Positions 15,829-24,538 of a stretch of 64,000 bases of DNA are shown in pieces. Source of the DNA: Promicromonospora iranensis (GTDB lineage: Bacteria > Actinomycetota > Actinomycetes > Actinomycetales > Cellulomonadaceae). The first letter of the stretch is position 1, and each line of letters begins with the position of its first letter. The position numbers and the translations under genes are program-made. A model generated the notes under the pieces. It was not told the DNA's origin, made no database searches, and was given only the letters and a program-made list of their open reading frames with translations. Location: NCBI RefSeq assembly GCF_028994775.1, contig NZ_JAJQMN010000007.1, forward strand, positions 186,001-250,000. The letters are read 5' to 3'.

Positions 15829-16650
15829 CTAGCCGGGGAAGAACGCCAGTACCTGGTACCAGACCGCCATGGTGTCGTAGCCCATCTGGTTCAGGAGCGC
15901 CCACACGATGCCGACGATCGCGTAGAGCGAGATCGGGACGAGCAGGATCCACTCACGCACGGAGCCGGCGTCGCCGATGATCGGGACCGAGAGGTTGCCA
16001 CCGGTGCGCCACATCCAGTCGAGCTCGATGCCTCGCTTGTTCCGCATCCAGTAGGGGGACCGGAACTTCAGCGGCCACAGCAGCGGCACCCCGGCGGTCG
16101 TGATCAGGTCGCCGATGACGTGCACGATGCAGCCGAGCGCCACGCTGAACGGCATCCAGTACCACTCCTCGGGCGCGAAGATGGCGATGAGGACCGCCAG
16201 GGTGACGGACATCGTCCATGGGAAGATCTTCGTGTCCCGCGTGATCTTGAGCGCCTTGAGGGCGAACGCGACGAGCAGCACGCACATGATGCCCGGGCCG
16301 ATCAGGATCGCGCCGAACTCCTCGGTGCCGGTGTCGATGCTCAGGAAGCTGAGCGCCCAGGCGATCGCCGTGAACACCGCGATGCCGAGGATCGAGTGCG
16401 TGCCCTTGCGGTGCCCGCCCGAGACCGCCTCGATGCCCTTCACCACCACGTTCGAGACCGGCTTCAGCGAGTTCGCGATGGTGCCCGAGTGGTGGTCGGC
16501 GTCGGGCAGCAGCGCCGCACCCGCACAGACCAGGGCCCCGGTGAACACGCTCGCGTCCGATACCGGGTACCAGCCGAAGGCGATCGGCGTCGATGCCGTG
16601 ACTGCGACCCAGGCCGCGGCTCCCGACGCGGCGTGGTGGCCTCCCATCAT
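15829..16650 (-). CDS. Membrane-bound metal-dependent hydrolase (YdjM/LexA-binding-type fold)
   Basis: 273 residues with about seven hydrophobic segments. Family motifs are GGHHAASGAAAW at the start, LLPDADHHSGTIAN (about 55-65), SGGHRKGTHS (about 90-100) and ALGCIVHVIGDLITTAGVPLLWP (about 195-215): conserved His/Asp residues that bind metal at the membrane. Homologues are annotated YdjM or metal-dependent hydrolase; real activity is unknown. ATG 16650 is taken as the start because the conserved GGHH follows at once. Confidence 0.85.
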   Translation of the reverse strand: MMGGHHAASGAAAWVAVTASTPIAFGWYPVSDASVFTGALVCAGAALLPDADHHSGTIANSLKPVSNVVVKGIEAVSGGHRKGTHSILGIAVFTAIAWALSFLSIDTGTEEFGAILIGPGIMCVLLVAFALKALKITRDTKIFPWTMSVTLAVLIAIFAPEEWYWMPFSVALGCIVHVIGDLITTAGVPLLWPLKFRSPYWMRNKRGIELDWMWRTGGNLSVPIIGDAGSVREWILLVPISLYAIVGIVWALLNQMGYDTMAVWYQVLAFFPG

Positions 16651-16906
16651 GGTGGTGTGCGCTCCAGTTCCCGGGTCTCCCCGACGTGGTTCGGCGGCCC
16701 GGCCGACGGCGTTCCGGCGTCCTGCCGGAGGTGCGGTGGGCGTGCCCGTCTGACCGGGTTTGTCCCCGGCCGGAGGAAACCCTAGCGCGGGGGACCGACA
16801 CCCACGGCGACGGCGCGCCCAGTCGTCCGGGCACGGTTCGCGCACAGGCCTGGTACTGCCGCAGCAGCGCCCTGAGCAGGCCGGACGCGCTCCCCGCTCA
16901 CGCGAC

Positions 16907-16940
16907 AGACCCCCAGGCCACCGGAGTGTCCTGAGGGTCT
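16907..16940 (-). terminator. Hairpin downstream of GNAT gene
   Basis: Arms 16907-16917 (AGACCCCCAGG) and 16930-16940 (CCTGAGGGTCT) pair over 11 bp with one mismatch and a 12-nt loop. It lies 36 bp past the stop of the minus-strand acetyltransferase. The rest of the 326-bp gap 16651-16976 shows nothing beyond the likely promoter of the membrane hydrolase. Confidence 0.55.
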
Positions 16941-16976
16941 GACAGGCCGGCTCTCACCGGTCGACGAGGGGTGCGG

Positions 16977-17465
16977 TCAGGCGCCCGTCACGTACGCGTA
17001 GTGGTGGAAGTGCTGGTCGCGCACGAAGCCCTCCGACTCGTACAGCCCCTGCGCCGCGACGTTGTCCCACGCGGTGGCCAGCGACACCCGGATGGCCCCG
17101 GCGTCCTTGGCCCGACGGCACGTGTCCTGAACGAGCGCACGCGCCGCGCCCGTCCCGCGCGCGGCGGGCGCGACGAACAGATCGTTGAGGACCCACGACC
17201 GGCTCAGACTCACGGACGACCAGGTGGGGTAGCTCTGGGCGAAGCCGACCACCTCCTGGCCGGCGCCCGAACCCGAGGGCTCGGCGCCCTCCGGTCGGAG
17301 CACTGCCACCAGCAGCAGGCTGTCGCCCGCGTCGCGGCGGGCGGTCAGATAATCGCGCGCTTCGGCGTCGGGCACCTCCTGGTCGTAGAACCTGAGGTAC
17401 TGACGGAACAGGTCGACCACGGCGTCGACATCGTCGTCGGTCGCGGGACGCACATCAACAGACAC
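16977..17465 (-). CDS. GNAT-family N-acetyltransferase
   Basis: 162 residues, a complete single GNAT domain. The acetyl-CoA motif reads FVAPAARGTGAARALVQ (about 97-113), with LNDLF strand beta-4 before it and the AQGLYESEGFVRDQHF motif after it. The spacing and length resemble the diamine/amino-acid acetyltransferase subgroup; the acceptor is not deducible. It diverges from the LLM oxidoreductase across 137 bp. Confidence 0.88.
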   Translation of the reverse strand: MSVDVRPATDDDVDAVVDLFRQYLRFYDQEVPDAEARDYLTARRDAGDSLLLVAVLRPEGAEPSGSGAGQEVVGFAQSYPTWSSVSLSRSWVLNDLFVAPAARGTGAARALVQDTCRRAKDAGAIRVSLATAWDNVAAQGLYESEGFVRDQHFHHYAYVTGA

Positions 17466-17602
17466 CTCGCGATCATGTCAGGCCCGAGGGGGTCCGCGCC
17501 ATGGCCTTCGGCGATAACGCCACCGTCCCGCGGGTGGTAAGCGCGTGCGACCCGCGAGCCCACCTCGGAACACGCCGGACCCCGGAACGGTTGACAGAGG
17601 CG

Positions 17603-18664
17603 ATGAATACCCAGCCACGCTTGTCCGTCCTTGACCTCGTGCCCGTCCGTTCGGGCCAGACCAGCGCCCAGGCCCTGTCGGCCTCGCTCGAGCTGGTGGC
17701 GCTCGCCGACCGCCTCGGCTTCGAGCGCTACTGGTTCGCCGAGCACCACAACATGGCCGCCGTCGCGGCGTCGTCGCCGCCGGTCATGATCGCCGCCGCC
17801 GCCGCGCGCACGTCTCGCATCCGGGTCGGGTCCGGCGGTGTGATGCTGCCGAACCACGCTCCGCTCGTGGTCGCGGAGCAGTTCGCGGCGCTGGAGGCCG
17901 TCGCGCCCGGCCGGATCGACCTGGGCATCGGCCGTGCGCCCGGCAGCGACCCCGTGGTCACGTCCCTCCTGCGGGCCACCGGTCCGACGGCGGACGTGGA
18001 CCGGTTCCCGCAGCACGTCACCGACATCCTGAGCCTCATGGGACCCGACGGCGCTCGTCTGCGGCTCGTCTCCGGCGAGATCTACGACGTGCGGGCCACG
18101 CCCGCCGCCGCGAGCGTGCCGACCGTGTGGCTGCTCGGCTCCAGCGACTACTCCGCGCGCCTCGCCGCGGAGCTCGGCCTGCCGTACGTGTTCGCCAACC
18201 ACTTCTCCGGCCAGGGCATGGACCAGATCCTCGCGCTGTACCGGGACGGCTACCGCCCGTCGGAGGAGCACCCGGAGCCGCGCACCTTCCTCACGGCCAA
18301 CGCGGTGGTCGCGCCGACGGCGGACGAGGCGCACGACCGCGCCCTGCCGCAGCTGCGGCAGATGGCCAAGCTGCGCTCGGGTCAGAGGCTCGGCCCGCTC
18401 GAGACCGTCGAGGACGCGGTGCGCGCGACCGCCGACGAGCCGGCCGACGGCCTGCTCGCCCAGTCGATCGAGGGCATGCGGACACGCTGGCTGATCGGCG
18501 ACGCCGGGCACGTGGCCGCCGAGGTGCGTGGCCTGGCCGACCGGCACGGCGTCGAGGAGGTCATGCTCGTACCGGTCGCCGGTTCGCCTGCCGACGAGCC
18601 CCTGGACGCGACACCGGGCCGGACGCAGACCCTGGAGCTCCTGGCGGCTGAGCTGAACGGCTGA
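17603..18664 (+). CDS. LLM-class flavin-dependent oxidoreductase (luciferase-like)
   Basis: 353 residues, single TIM-barrel of the bacterial luciferase superfamily. Diagnostic pieces are LSVLDLVPVRSGQT at the start, FERYWFAEHHNMA (about 38-50), RIRVGSGGVMLPNHAPLVVAEQF and RIDLGIGRAPGSD. This is the group often annotated alkane monooxygenase-like; it uses FMNH2 or F420. ATG 17603 is chosen since LSVLDL begins these proteins. The end of the gene runs into a small 12-bp direct repeat (GAACGGCTGAGCT). Confidence 0.9.
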   Translation: MNTQPRLSVLDLVPVRSGQTSAQALSASLELVALADRLGFERYWFAEHHNMAAVAASSPPVMIAAAAARTSRIRVGSGGVMLPNHAPLVVAEQFAALEAVAPGRIDLGIGRAPGSDPVVTSLLRATGPTADVDRFPQHVTDILSLMGPDGARLRLVSGEIYDVRATPAAASVPTVWLLGSSDYSARLAAELGLPYVFANHFSGQGMDQILALYRDGYRPSEEHPEPRTFLTANAVVAPTADEAHDRALPQLRQMAKLRSGQRLGPLETVEDAVRATADEPADGLLAQSIEGMRTRWLIGDAGHVAAEVRGLADRHGVEEVMLVPVAGSPADEPLDATPGRTQTLELLAAELNG

Positions 18665-18711
18665 GCTGAACGGCTGAGCTGTACGACCTGCCGGGCACCG
18701 GCAGCTGAGAG

Positions 18712-18754
18712 AGGGTCAGGTGATCGGCACTCGAGTTGCCGATCACCTGACCCT
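18712..18754. terminator. Hairpin, family B copy 2
   Basis: Perfect 18-bp arms (18712-18729, 18737-18754) with a 7-nt loop CTCGAGT, between convergent genes. The core GGTCAGGTGATCGGCA matches the hairpin at 3180 in 15 of 16 positions, and TTGCCGA follows as in that copy. Confidence 0.7.
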
Positions 18755-18777
18755 TTGCCGACCTCACCGTGCCCGGG

Positions 18778-19248
18778 CTACGCCGCTCGAGCCGCCCGGT
18801 GCCGGATGGCGCGCGCGTACTCCGCTCGCGGGACGTGTGGCGTCACGTGGAGCACCATGCCGGCCTCGGCCGGCGTGCGGTTCGCCTTGAGCGAGTTGCA
18901 CTCGTAGCAGGCGGCCACGAGGTTCATCCACGTCGAGGGGCCCCCGCGCGACCGCGGCAGGATGTGGTCCACGGTCTCGGCGGGGCCGCCGCAGTACGCG
19001 CACAAGCCGTCGCGCCGCTTCACGCCCTGCTTGGTGCATGCGGGCGCCCCGCCCGACTTGTAGAGCCACCGCATCGTGACGTACCGGACCAGCCGCAGCA
19101 CGCGCGGTAAGGGGAACGGTCCGAAGGAGCGGCCGTCGACCGCCTCCTCCACAACCGCTACCTCGCGCACGAGCATGTGGATGGCGTGCCGGACCGATAC
19201 CCGGTGCAGCGGCTCGTAGCCGGCATTGAGGACTAGGACGTCGGCCAC
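18778..19248 (-). CDS. HNH endonuclease
   Basis: 156 residues. GTG 19248 is preferred because GGAAGGAG lies seven bases upstream and the product begins VADVLVLNAGYEPLHRVSV, the standard N-terminus of this actinobacterial HNH family. The nuclease core has CAYCGG and CYECN zinc-binding knuckles, DHILPRSRGGPSTWMNL as the catalytic beta-beta-alpha-metal segment (about 108-135). Family members are housekeeping-like genes of unknown target; no toxin, phage or restriction partner is adjacent. Confidence 0.88.
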   Translation of the reverse strand: MADVLVLNAGYEPLHRVSVRHAIHMLVREVAVVEEAVDGRSFGPFPLPRVLRLVRYVTMRWLYKSGGAPACTKQGVKRRDGLCAYCGGPAETVDHILPRSRGGPSTWMNLVAACYECNSLKANRTPAEAGMVLHVTPHVPRAEYARAIRHRAARAA

Positions 19249-19380
19249 GGGCCTGCTCCTTCCGGTGAGCTTGTCGTTCTCGTTCTTCTCGTGATCTCTC
19301 GGTGTGGCTGTTCTGGGTGGTGCTGGGTCGTGCTCCGCCGCCGTCGTGCCGGACGGTCCGAACTGCTCCCGAGACGACAA

Positions 19381-19413
19381 GAGCCGCCCGGGAAAGGCAT
19401 CCCGAGGCGGCTC
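19381..19413 (-). terminator. Strong hairpin after small ORF
   Basis: Arms 19381-19393 and 19400-19413 (GAGCCGCC..GGCGGCTC with a one-base bulge, inner CGGGA/TCCCG) and a 6-nt loop. It lies 27 bp downstream of the stop of the 44-codon ORF and upstream of the HNH start, so it closes a separate short transcript. Confidence 0.6.
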
Positions 19414-19439
19414 ACGTTCACTGGTCCGGCAGAACCGGA

Positions 19440-19574
19440 TCAGCGGCGTATGGCGCCTCGTATGGCCTCACGGCCGTCCCGCAGGTGCATGGCAGTGGTC
19501 GGGTAGGACGAAGCGGTGGCAGCACTGACCTTGCACAGGTCTGACGCCTGGAGCGCAACGCTGGTGCGGACCAT
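19440..19574 (-). CDS. Putative 44-residue protein
   Basis: ATG 19574 with a GGAAGGACG patch about nine bases upstream; product MVRTSVALQASDLCKVSAAT then ASSYPTTAMHLRDGREAIRG and AIRR. Basic C-terminus, one Cys, no signal or membrane segment. Codons favour G/C in third position. A rho-independent-like hairpin follows at 19381-19413. I do not recognise a family. It could also be an untranslated small RNA. Confidence 0.4.
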   Translation of the reverse strand: MVRTSVALQASDLCKVSAATASSYPTTAMHLRDGREAIRGAIRR

Positions 19575-19950
19575 CGTGGTTCTCGTCCTTCCGTCTCGTT
19601 CTGATCTGGCCGACTGATCTGACTAGCTGGTCTGACTGTGTTCTCTGACTGCATGAATGCGTCTCAATATCGTGCTCCGGCAGGGATCACAGGCACACAA
19701 CCTGCCGCCACGGCGCGAGTCCGTGTGTGAAGAAAGGTACAACGAGGACTTGGCGTCGTCTATGGCTTTTCCGGAACTGCAACCCAAGGATGCATCAAGT
19801 TCCTGGCGTGGCGTGGCACGACGGCGTGTCGCGACAGTGTCCCGGCAGGGAACCCGAAGGGAACATCGAAGTTCAACCCAGGGGTGGCATCGCCGGCCCT
19901 CGGCCGCTCCGTAGCGTCGATGCAACTAGTCCGTGGACCGGAGGTTGTCG
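19575..19950. other. 376-bp non-coding stretch before ABC exporter
   Basis: No convincing gene. It is clearly AT-richer than the neighbourhood at 19570-19830 (for example TCTGATCTGGCCGACTGATCTGACTAGCTGG with repeated CTGA(T/C)) and probably holds the promoters of the small ORF (leftward) and the ABC operon (rightward). Open frames across it lack coding-type codon bias. Confidence 0.5.
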
Positions 19951-20871
19951 ATGGGTATTCAGGTGCAGTCGCTGGGCAAGCAGTACGGACGCACGTGGGC
20001 TGTCCGTGATCTGACGTTCGAGGTGCAACCGGGGAAGGTGACCGGGTTCCTCGGGCCGAACGGGGCGGGCAAGTCCACGACGATGCGCTCGATCGTCGGG
20101 CTCGACCGCCCCACCACGGGTACGGCGCTGATCGACGGCGTGCGGTACGCACGGCTGCGCGCCCCTCTGCGAGAGGTCGGGACGGTACTGGACGCGAGGT
20201 CCGCGCACCGGTCCCGCCGCGCCGTCGACCACCTGCGGACCGTCGCGGCGACGCACGGGTTCCCGAGGAGGCGGGTCGACGAGGTGATCGGGCTGGCGGG
20301 GCTGGAGAGCGTGGCCCACCGCAGGGCAGGGCAGTTCTCCCTCGGGATGGGGCAGCGGCTGGGAATCGCCGTCGCGCTGCTGGGTGACCCGCACACGCTG
20401 ATCCTCGACGAGCCGGTCAACGGGTTGGACCCGGAGGGCGTGACGTGGATCCGGCGGCTGCTGGGCTCGCTCGCCGCCGAGGGCCGCACGGTCTTCCTCT
20501 CGTCGCACCTCCTCAGCGAGCTGGCACTCGTCGCGGAGCACGTGATCGTGATCGGGCGGGGCGAGCTGATCGCCGATTCTCCGATCGACACGCTGACCGC
20601 CGACGCCGAGCGGGTGCGGGTGCGCACCGAGGAGGTCGACGCGCTGGTCCGACTGGTCTCGGCCGAGGGGGTGACCACGGCCTCGCTGGACAACGGCACC
20701 GTGGAGATCACCGGCCTGCCGGTCGAGGCCGTCGCCCGGCGTGCGGCGGAGGTCGGGATCGTGCTGCTGGAGGTCACGCCGATCCACCGGACGCTCGAGG
20801 AGGCGTACACCGAGCTGACCCGGGACGCCGTCGAGTATCGCGCCGGCGATGCGGACGGGGGCAGGCCATGA
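19951..20871 (+). CDS. ABC transporter ATP-binding protein
   Basis: 306 residues. Walker A GPNGAGKST (about 38-46), signature FSLGMGQRLGIA, Walker B LILDEPVNGLD, and switch His in FLSSHLLSE. This is the bacitracin/antibiotic-export (BcrA-like) subgroup, with a C-terminal regulatory tail. ATG 19951 follows CGGAGG by six bases, preferred over a GTG 18 bases earlier. First gene of an operon with two permeases; a two-component system follows, as in peptide-antibiotic resistance modules. Confidence 0.92.
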   Translation: MGIQVQSLGKQYGRTWAVRDLTFEVQPGKVTGFLGPNGAGKSTTMRSIVGLDRPTTGTALIDGVRYARLRAPLREVGTVLDARSAHRSRRAVDHLRTVAATHGFPRRRVDEVIGLAGLESVAHRRAGQFSLGMGQRLGIAVALLGDPHTLILDEPVNGLDPEGVTWIRRLLGSLAAEGRTVFLSSHLLSELALVAEHVIVIGRGELIADSPIDTLTADAERVRVRTEEVDALVRLVSAEGVTTASLDNGTVEITGLPVEAVARRAAEVGIVLLEVTPIHRTLEEAYTELTRDAVEYRAGDADGGRP

Positions 20872-21656
20872 GCGCCGCTGCGGCAGGTGCCGCGAGGTAC
20901 GCGGCTCCGGGCAACGGCTCGTTGTCCGCGGCACGCGCGGTGCGCGCCGAGTGGACGAAGTTCCGCACGCTCCCGTCGAACCTGGTCACCATGACCATCA
21001 CGTTCGTCACGATCATCGGGCTCGCCGGCGTGCTCCTGGCAGCCTTGGCCGGCGAGGGCAGGGTCCCCGCGACGACCGAGCTGCTGGCCGGGGTGTCGTG
21101 GGCCCAGTTCGTGCCTGCGGTGCTCGGCGTCGTGATGATCTGCTCGGAGTGGGCCTCGGGCACGAGCAAGGTCACGTTCCTGGCCGTACCGACCCGGTGG
21201 CCGGTCCTGGCCGGCAAGGTCGCGGTCGTGGGCGTCGCCACCTTCGTCGCCGGGGCCGCAGGAGCCGCCGGAGCCCTCGTCATGGGAGCCACCACGGGGG
21301 TCGACGTCGGCGGGGACCCGGCGCTCGTGATCCGGCTCGTCGTCGGCACCGGACTGTATCTGGGCACCATCGCGGTGCTCGCGCTCGGTCTCGGTGCGAT
21401 CGTTCGCAACCTCGTGGGTTCGATCCTCACCGTGATCGGCCTCCTGTGGATCATGCCGTTCGCCGCAGCCATGGTCCCGGTGCCGGAGGTGCAGGAGCTG
21501 ACGCTCTACCTGCCCACTTCCGCGGGCGTGCTGCTCATCACGCCCGACAACCCCGCCGTCGGGCTCACGCCATGGGGCGGCTACGCCGTCCTGCTCGCCT
21601 GGGCGGCGGCAGCGCTCGCCGGCGCCGTCCTCACCCTGCGCACACGAGATGTCTGA
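20868..21656 (+). CDS. ABC-2 type permease
   Basis: 262 residues, about six membrane segments. The N-terminal AARAVRAEWTKFRTLPSN is the coupling motif typical of BcrB-like permeases; VLGVVMICSEWASGTSKVTFLAVPTR follows. It overlaps the ATPase gene by four bases (ATGA), so translation is coupled. Works with the ATPase and the next permease, probably as exporter of a drug or peptide (inference). Confidence 0.88.
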   Translation: MSAAAAGAARYAAPGNGSLSAARAVRAEWTKFRTLPSNLVTMTITFVTIIGLAGVLLAALAGEGRVPATTELLAGVSWAQFVPAVLGVVMICSEWASGTSKVTFLAVPTRWPVLAGKVAVVGVATFVAGAAGAAGALVMGATTGVDVGGDPALVIRLVVGTGLYLGTIAVLALGLGAIVRNLVGSILTVIGLLWIMPFAAAMVPVPEVQELTLYLPTSAGVLLITPDNPAVGLTPWGGYAVLLAWAAAALAGAVLTLRTRDV

Positions 21657-21683
21657 CCCGCTCCACCACCCAGGAGGGACCCG

Positions 21684-22484
21684 ATGAACGGGCCTAGCAC
21701 CGCTTTCCAGATCCGCCCGACACTGATCGGCGCACTCGCGTCGGAGACCGTGAAGCTGTGGACGCTGCGATCCAACCAGGTTCTCGCCGCTGTCGCCCTG
21801 CTCGTCATCAGCGGCAGCGGTGCGCTGTTCTCGCTCAGCCTGCGGTCCCGGAGCACCGATCCCCGGTTCGCCGGGCAGGCGACCACCGCCGAACCGATGC
21901 AGCTCGTGGACAGCGTGCTGTGGGCGCAGATCGTCGTCGCCGTGATCGCCGTCCTCGCGGTCACCGGTGAGTACACGTCGGGACAGGCCAAGCTGTCGCT
22001 GCTGGCGCTGCCGACACGGCTGCCCTGGCTCGCGGCCAAGGCCGTCGTGCTGGGCGCGCTCGGATTCGTGATCGGCATGACGGGCGCGGCGATCAGCCTC
22101 GGTCTCTCGGTCCTGATCCTCTCGGGTTCTGCGGTCGTGTACACGCCTGAGCCCGGCGAGACCGTCTCGCTCGCGCTCCGCTCCGGTGCGTACCTCGCGG
22201 CCGTCGCGGTACTGGCCATGGGTGTGGCCGCCGCGCTGCGCCACGTGGTCGCCGCGCTCGTCGCCGTCCTCGGGCTGATGATCGTTGCGCCGCCACTGCT
22301 GTCCTCGATCGCCGGCATCCGAGAGGCCGCCGACTACACCCCGACCTACGCGGGGCGCCGGCTCATCTCCGACTTCCCGACCTTCGCGGAGCTCGGTCCG
22401 TGGACCGGGTACGCCGTCCTGGTCGGGTGGGCGGTCGTAGCGCTGGTCGTCGCGGGCCTCGCGCTCCGTGCCCGCGACGCCTGA
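21684..22484 (+). CDS. ABC-2 type permease
   Basis: 266 residues, about six membrane segments, same architecture as the preceding permease (ETVKLWTLRSNQV near the start, AVTGEYTSGQAKLSLLALPTR in the second loop). ATG eight bases after GGAGGGAC. Having two different permeases suggests a heterodimeric membrane part. Confidence 0.88.
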   Translation: MNGPSTAFQIRPTLIGALASETVKLWTLRSNQVLAAVALLVISGSGALFSLSLRSRSTDPRFAGQATTAEPMQLVDSVLWAQIVVAVIAVLAVTGEYTSGQAKLSLLALPTRLPWLAAKAVVLGALGFVIGMTGAAISLGLSVLILSGSAVVYTPEPGETVSLALRSGAYLAAVAVLAMGVAAALRHVVAALVAVLGLMIVAPPLLSSIAGIREAADYTPTYAGRRLISDFPTFAELGPWTGYAVLVGWAVVALVVAGLALRARDA

Positions 22485-22593
22485 TGCCGCGACGCCTGAT
22501 GCCGGCGGCATCCGTTGTCAGCGACGTCTGACGCGCGGCGTCGCGCAGAATGGACCGGGACATGAAGCGGCGCAGGCCGGGAGGGCGGGGACG

Positions 22594-23826
22594 ATGACGA
22601 CGGGGAGCCTGCGGGTCGACGCCGCGGACCTGAGGCGCCCGCCGTCGAGCGCGGCGACCTGGCTGCGCCGGCACCCGGTCGTGGTGGACGTCATCGTCGT
22701 GGTCACCGCGGGTGTGCCGCACCTGCTCGTGCTGCTGCTCTGGTCCGGAGCGGTTGCCTGGTGGGGCTACCTGCTGCTCGTGGCGGCGGCCGGGGCCCTG
22801 CTGGCGCGCCGCCGGCGGCCGCTCACGGTACTGCTCGTGGTCGCCGTCACGTGTGCCCTCAGCGAGCTGACCCTCCCAGGCGTACCGGTCCCGACGTTCT
22901 CGTTCGCCTTCGCCCTGTACACGGTCGCCTCCCGCGAGAGCACGATCCGGGCGCTGGTCGGCTATGGCGCGGCGGTGGCCGTGACCATGCTCGCGACGGT
23001 CCCCGAGTCGCTCCAGGGCATCCGCCCGGACGCGGTCTCGCTGACGGATCCCCTCTCGTTGCTGGCCTTCGTCACCGGGATCGTGGTCAAGAGCCGCCGC
23101 GACCACACGCGCTGGCTCACCGAGACCGTGAACCAGCGGATCGAGAACGCCGCCCTGACCGAACGCACCCGCATCGCGGCCGAGATGCACGATCTCGTCG
23201 CCCACTCGCTCACCGTCATCGTCACCCTCGCGAACGGCGCGAGCAGCGCCGCGGAGAAGCACCCCGAGCGGTCGCGCGCTGCCGTGGAACAGATCGCCGC
23301 GGTCGGCCGCGACGCGCTCGGCGACATGCACCGCACCCTGGCGCTGCTTCGCGACGCCGACACCGGGCTCGACGCCAACCTCCACCGCTCCGGCGACAAC
23401 CTCCCGACCCTGGAGGAGCTGGCCGAAGGGTGCCGGCTCGCAGGGCTACCCGTCACGCTGACGCGCACCGGGCCCGCCCTCCCGGCCGACGCCGCTCTCC
23501 GGCAGGCCGTCTACCGCATCGCCCAGGAGTCCCTGACCAACACGCTCCGCCATGCGCACGGTCCTTCCGAGGCGACTGTGGTGATCGACCATGGCGACGG
23601 CGCCGTCGTCCTCACCATCACGGACGACGGTGGGCCGGTGACCCTGCCGGGACCGCCCGGGCACGGGCTGGTCGGCATCCGGGAGCGTGCCGCGGCCCAC
23701 GGGGGTGACGCCGAGTCCGGGCCCCGGCCGGGCGGAGGGTGGCGCACCCGCGTCGTCCTGGGCACGGGCGGGGCGCGTGCCGCCGGCGAGAAGCGGCTCG
23801 AGGGGCGCGACCGTGTCGACGACTGA
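22594..23826 (+). CDS. Sensor histidine kinase (HisKA_3/NarL class)
   Basis: 410 residues. About five membrane segments in the first 150 residues without a large outside domain, then the dimerisation helix TERTRIAAEMHDLVAHSLTV carrying the phospho-accepting His, and an HATPase with N box QESLTNTLRHA and G box GHGLVGIRERA. This short-loop membrane sensor design suits detection of envelope stress or of transport activity. ATG 22594 has GGGAGG upstream. It overlaps the response regulator by 14 bases and follows the ABC operon, so it probably controls it. Confidence 0.9.
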   Translation: MTTGSLRVDAADLRRPPSSAATWLRRHPVVVDVIVVVTAGVPHLLVLLLWSGAVAWWGYLLLVAAAGALLARRRRPLTVLLVVAVTCALSELTLPGVPVPTFSFAFALYTVASRESTIRALVGYGAAVAVTMLATVPESLQGIRPDAVSLTDPLSLLAFVTGIVVKSRRDHTRWLTETVNQRIENAALTERTRIAAEMHDLVAHSLTVIVTLANGASSAAEKHPERSRAAVEQIAAVGRDALGDMHRTLALLRDADTGLDANLHRSGDNLPTLEELAEGCRLAGLPVTLTRTGPALPADAALRQAVYRIAQESLTNTLRHAHGPSEATVVIDHGDGAVVLTITDDGGPVTLPGPPGHGLVGIRERAAAHGGDAESGPRPGGGWRTRVVLGTGGARAAGEKRLEGRDRVDD

Positions 23827-24508
23827 GTCCCGCCCGCCGATCCGCGTGCTCCTCGTCGACGACCACGCCCTCATCCGCACCGGCAACTCGCTGGTGCTCG
23901 CCGCGACCGACGACATCACCGTCGCCGGCGAGGCCGGCACCGGGGAGGATGCCGTCGCCCTTGCTCGCGCCCTCCGGCCGGACGTGGTGCTCATGGACGT
24001 GCGGATGCCCGGGATCGGCGGCATCGAGGCCACCCGTCTCGTCACCAGCGCCGTGCCCGGGACGAAGGTCGTCGTGCTCACCACGTTCGACCTCGACGTC
24101 TACGCGTTCGAGAGCATGCGGGCCGGCGCCAGCGCGTTCCTCCTGAAGAGCGCCACACCCGGCGCGCTCACCGCAACGATCCGTACCGTCGCGGCCGGGG
24201 ACGCCGTCCCCGGCGCCCGGGACACCGGACGCCTCATCGAGGCCCACGTCGAGACCCTGGGCCGTGCCGCCGCCGGCCCGCGGCTCCGGACCCTGCTCTC
24301 ACCGCGGGAGTACGACGTCTTCCTCGGTATCGCGCGAGGGCTGTCCAACCCTGAGATCGCCGCCGAGCTCACCCTCGCGCTGCCCACGATCAAGACCCAC
24401 GTCAACCGCATCCTCGCCAAGCTCGGCGCTCGCGACCGGGTGCACCTCGTGATCCTCGCCTACCAGCACGGCATCGTGCGGGCCGGCCGAGCGGCGCGGG
24501 GTACCTAG
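23813..24508 (+). CDS. NarL/LuxR-family response regulator
   Basis: 231 residues, GTG start after GAGGGG. Receiver domain with acidic pair LVDDHA, phosphorylation Asp in VVLMDVRMPG (about residue 60), Thr in VLTTFD and Lys in FLLKSATP; LuxR helix-turn-helix at the C-terminus (LSPREYDVFLGIARGLSNPEIA, TIKTHVNRILAKLGARDR). Partner of the kinase it overlaps. Confidence 0.93.
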   Translation: MSTTESRPPIRVLLVDDHALIRTGNSLVLAATDDITVAGEAGTGEDAVALARALRPDVVLMDVRMPGIGGIEATRLVTSAVPGTKVVVLTTFDLDVYAFESMRAGASAFLLKSATPGALTATIRTVAAGDAVPGARDTGRLIEAHVETLGRAAAGPRLRTLLSPREYDVFLGIARGLSNPEIAAELTLALPTIKTHVNRILAKLGARDRVHLVILAYQHGIVRAGRAARGT

Positions 24509-24538
24509 ATACCGTTCAGCGGCGCTCAGCGACGTTGC

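Noticed and set aside
18778-19248. Restriction or phage-type HNH nuclease
   Set aside because: No methylase, phage structural or integrase gene is adjacent, and the sequence is that of a widespread chromosomal HNH family.
19959-22511. 850-codon minus-strand open frame opposite the ABC operon
   Set aside because: Opposite strand of three genes with clear motifs; composition (Arg, Asp, Gly, His) is that of an antisense shadow.
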